From Anaerolineae bacterium (GTDB taxonomy: Bacteria > Chloroflexota > Anaerolineae > Promineifilales > Promineifilaceae): DNA of 64,000 bases. Location: assembly GCA_023384415.1 (NCBI GenBank), contig JAHDWJ010000030.1, positions 17,025 through 81,024 on the forward strand, in the 5' to 3' direction. The position numbers and the translations under genes were made by a program. Below are positions 63,867-64,000 of this stretch, piece after piece; within the stretch, counting starts at the first letter, position 1, and each line of letters opens with the position of its first letter. The notes under the pieces are model-generated. The model searched no databases. It was given only the letters and a program-made list of their open reading frames with translations, and was not told the origin of the DNA.

Positions 63867-64000
63867 ATGATTCAAAAACCCCGTACCATTCTGTCTGTCT
63901 GTTGATCATGGCTGCATTCACTGCCTTGAGACCCCCTAACCCCCGGCCCGCGTCCCAGGCTCAGGGCTATCCCCCACCCGTGACCAGCACCCCCACCCCA
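63867..64000 (+). pseudogene. 5' end of a secreted P/T-rich protein, frameshifted at a CTGT repeat
   Basis: From ATG 63867 the frame reads MIQKPRTILSVC and hits TGA at 63903. The -1 frame continues LLIMAAFTALRPPNPRPASQ and on into a P/T-rich stretch, like the rest of a signal peptide and a mature start. The shift falls in three tandem CTGT units (63891-63902). One more CTGT unit would restore the frame. The gene runs off the right edge. It could be phase-variable, a real frameshift, or an assembly error. Confidence 0.6.

Overview
The window looks like a chromosomal segment of a filamentous or environmental Chloroflexota bacterium, probably Anaerolineae or a related class. This rests on gene content, not on a marker gene: F420 genes cofD and cofC, a BatA-type VWA protein, a GerW/YtfJ-like protein, very large PAS/GAF histidine kinases, P/T-rich lipoproteins, and an SWTGGF-repeat protein tail. 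I see no rRNA, tRNA or CRISPR array.

Layout. 0-9 kb: the tail of a repeat protein, two convergent sensor kinases, a membrane-anchored Cas4-like nuclease split into two ORFs, a BatA/VWA protein, then cofD and cofC. 9-20 kb (mostly minus): a giant GAF kinase with a multicopper oxidase, a membrane methyltransferase, a pentapeptide protein, nudC, a lipoprotein, an M20 amidohydrolase and rph. 20-27 kb (minus): rpsA-infA with a consensus promoter and a leader terminator, an M23/SH3/TIM-barrel protein, a broken GNAT gene, and a DUF3048 lipoprotein. 27-38 kb (all minus): a signalling block of two paralogous alpha/beta hydrolases, two response regulators, a PAS/GAF kinase, a beta-helix protein, a V4R protein, a small GTPase and a DUF4388 protein. 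38-46 kb: an LTD nuclease, a pair of tail-anchored proteins including a GerW homologue, a GNAT and lon. 45-47 kb: a PIN/antitoxin pair beside the stub of a DNA methyltransferase gene. 47-54 kb: a BTAD-kinase-NTPase-TPR fusion, a DNRLRE secreted protein, a HAD remnant and comM. 55-64 kb: a REC-GAF regulator, hutU, a roadblock protein, a LysM lipoprotein, a PNPOx-like protein, ubiX, a GT39-like membrane protein, and a frameshifted secreted-protein start.

Two genome-scale patterns stand out. First, the palindrome GCGGCCGC occurs close to ninety times by manual count (about one per 700 bp), almost always inside genes. It resembles the cyanobacterial HIP1 repeat but has a different core. Second, the intergenic spaces hold several families of small non-autonomous elements. 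Family A (about 90 bp) has three copies, each with imperfect terminal inverted repeats and its own 7-bp target duplication. A 229-bp element with 10-bp terminal repeats and an 11-bp target duplication interrupts a GNAT gene whose reading frame can be restored on paper. Family C has TA-flanked ends. Families B and D are hairpin repeats.

The genes suggest a life style rich in two-component and small-GTPase signalling, cell-envelope enzymes and F420 use. A GTPase, a roadblock protein, V4R, DUF4388 and degenerate-GGDEF proteins lie close together, which makes a polarity or membrane-signalling module a reasonable hypothesis.
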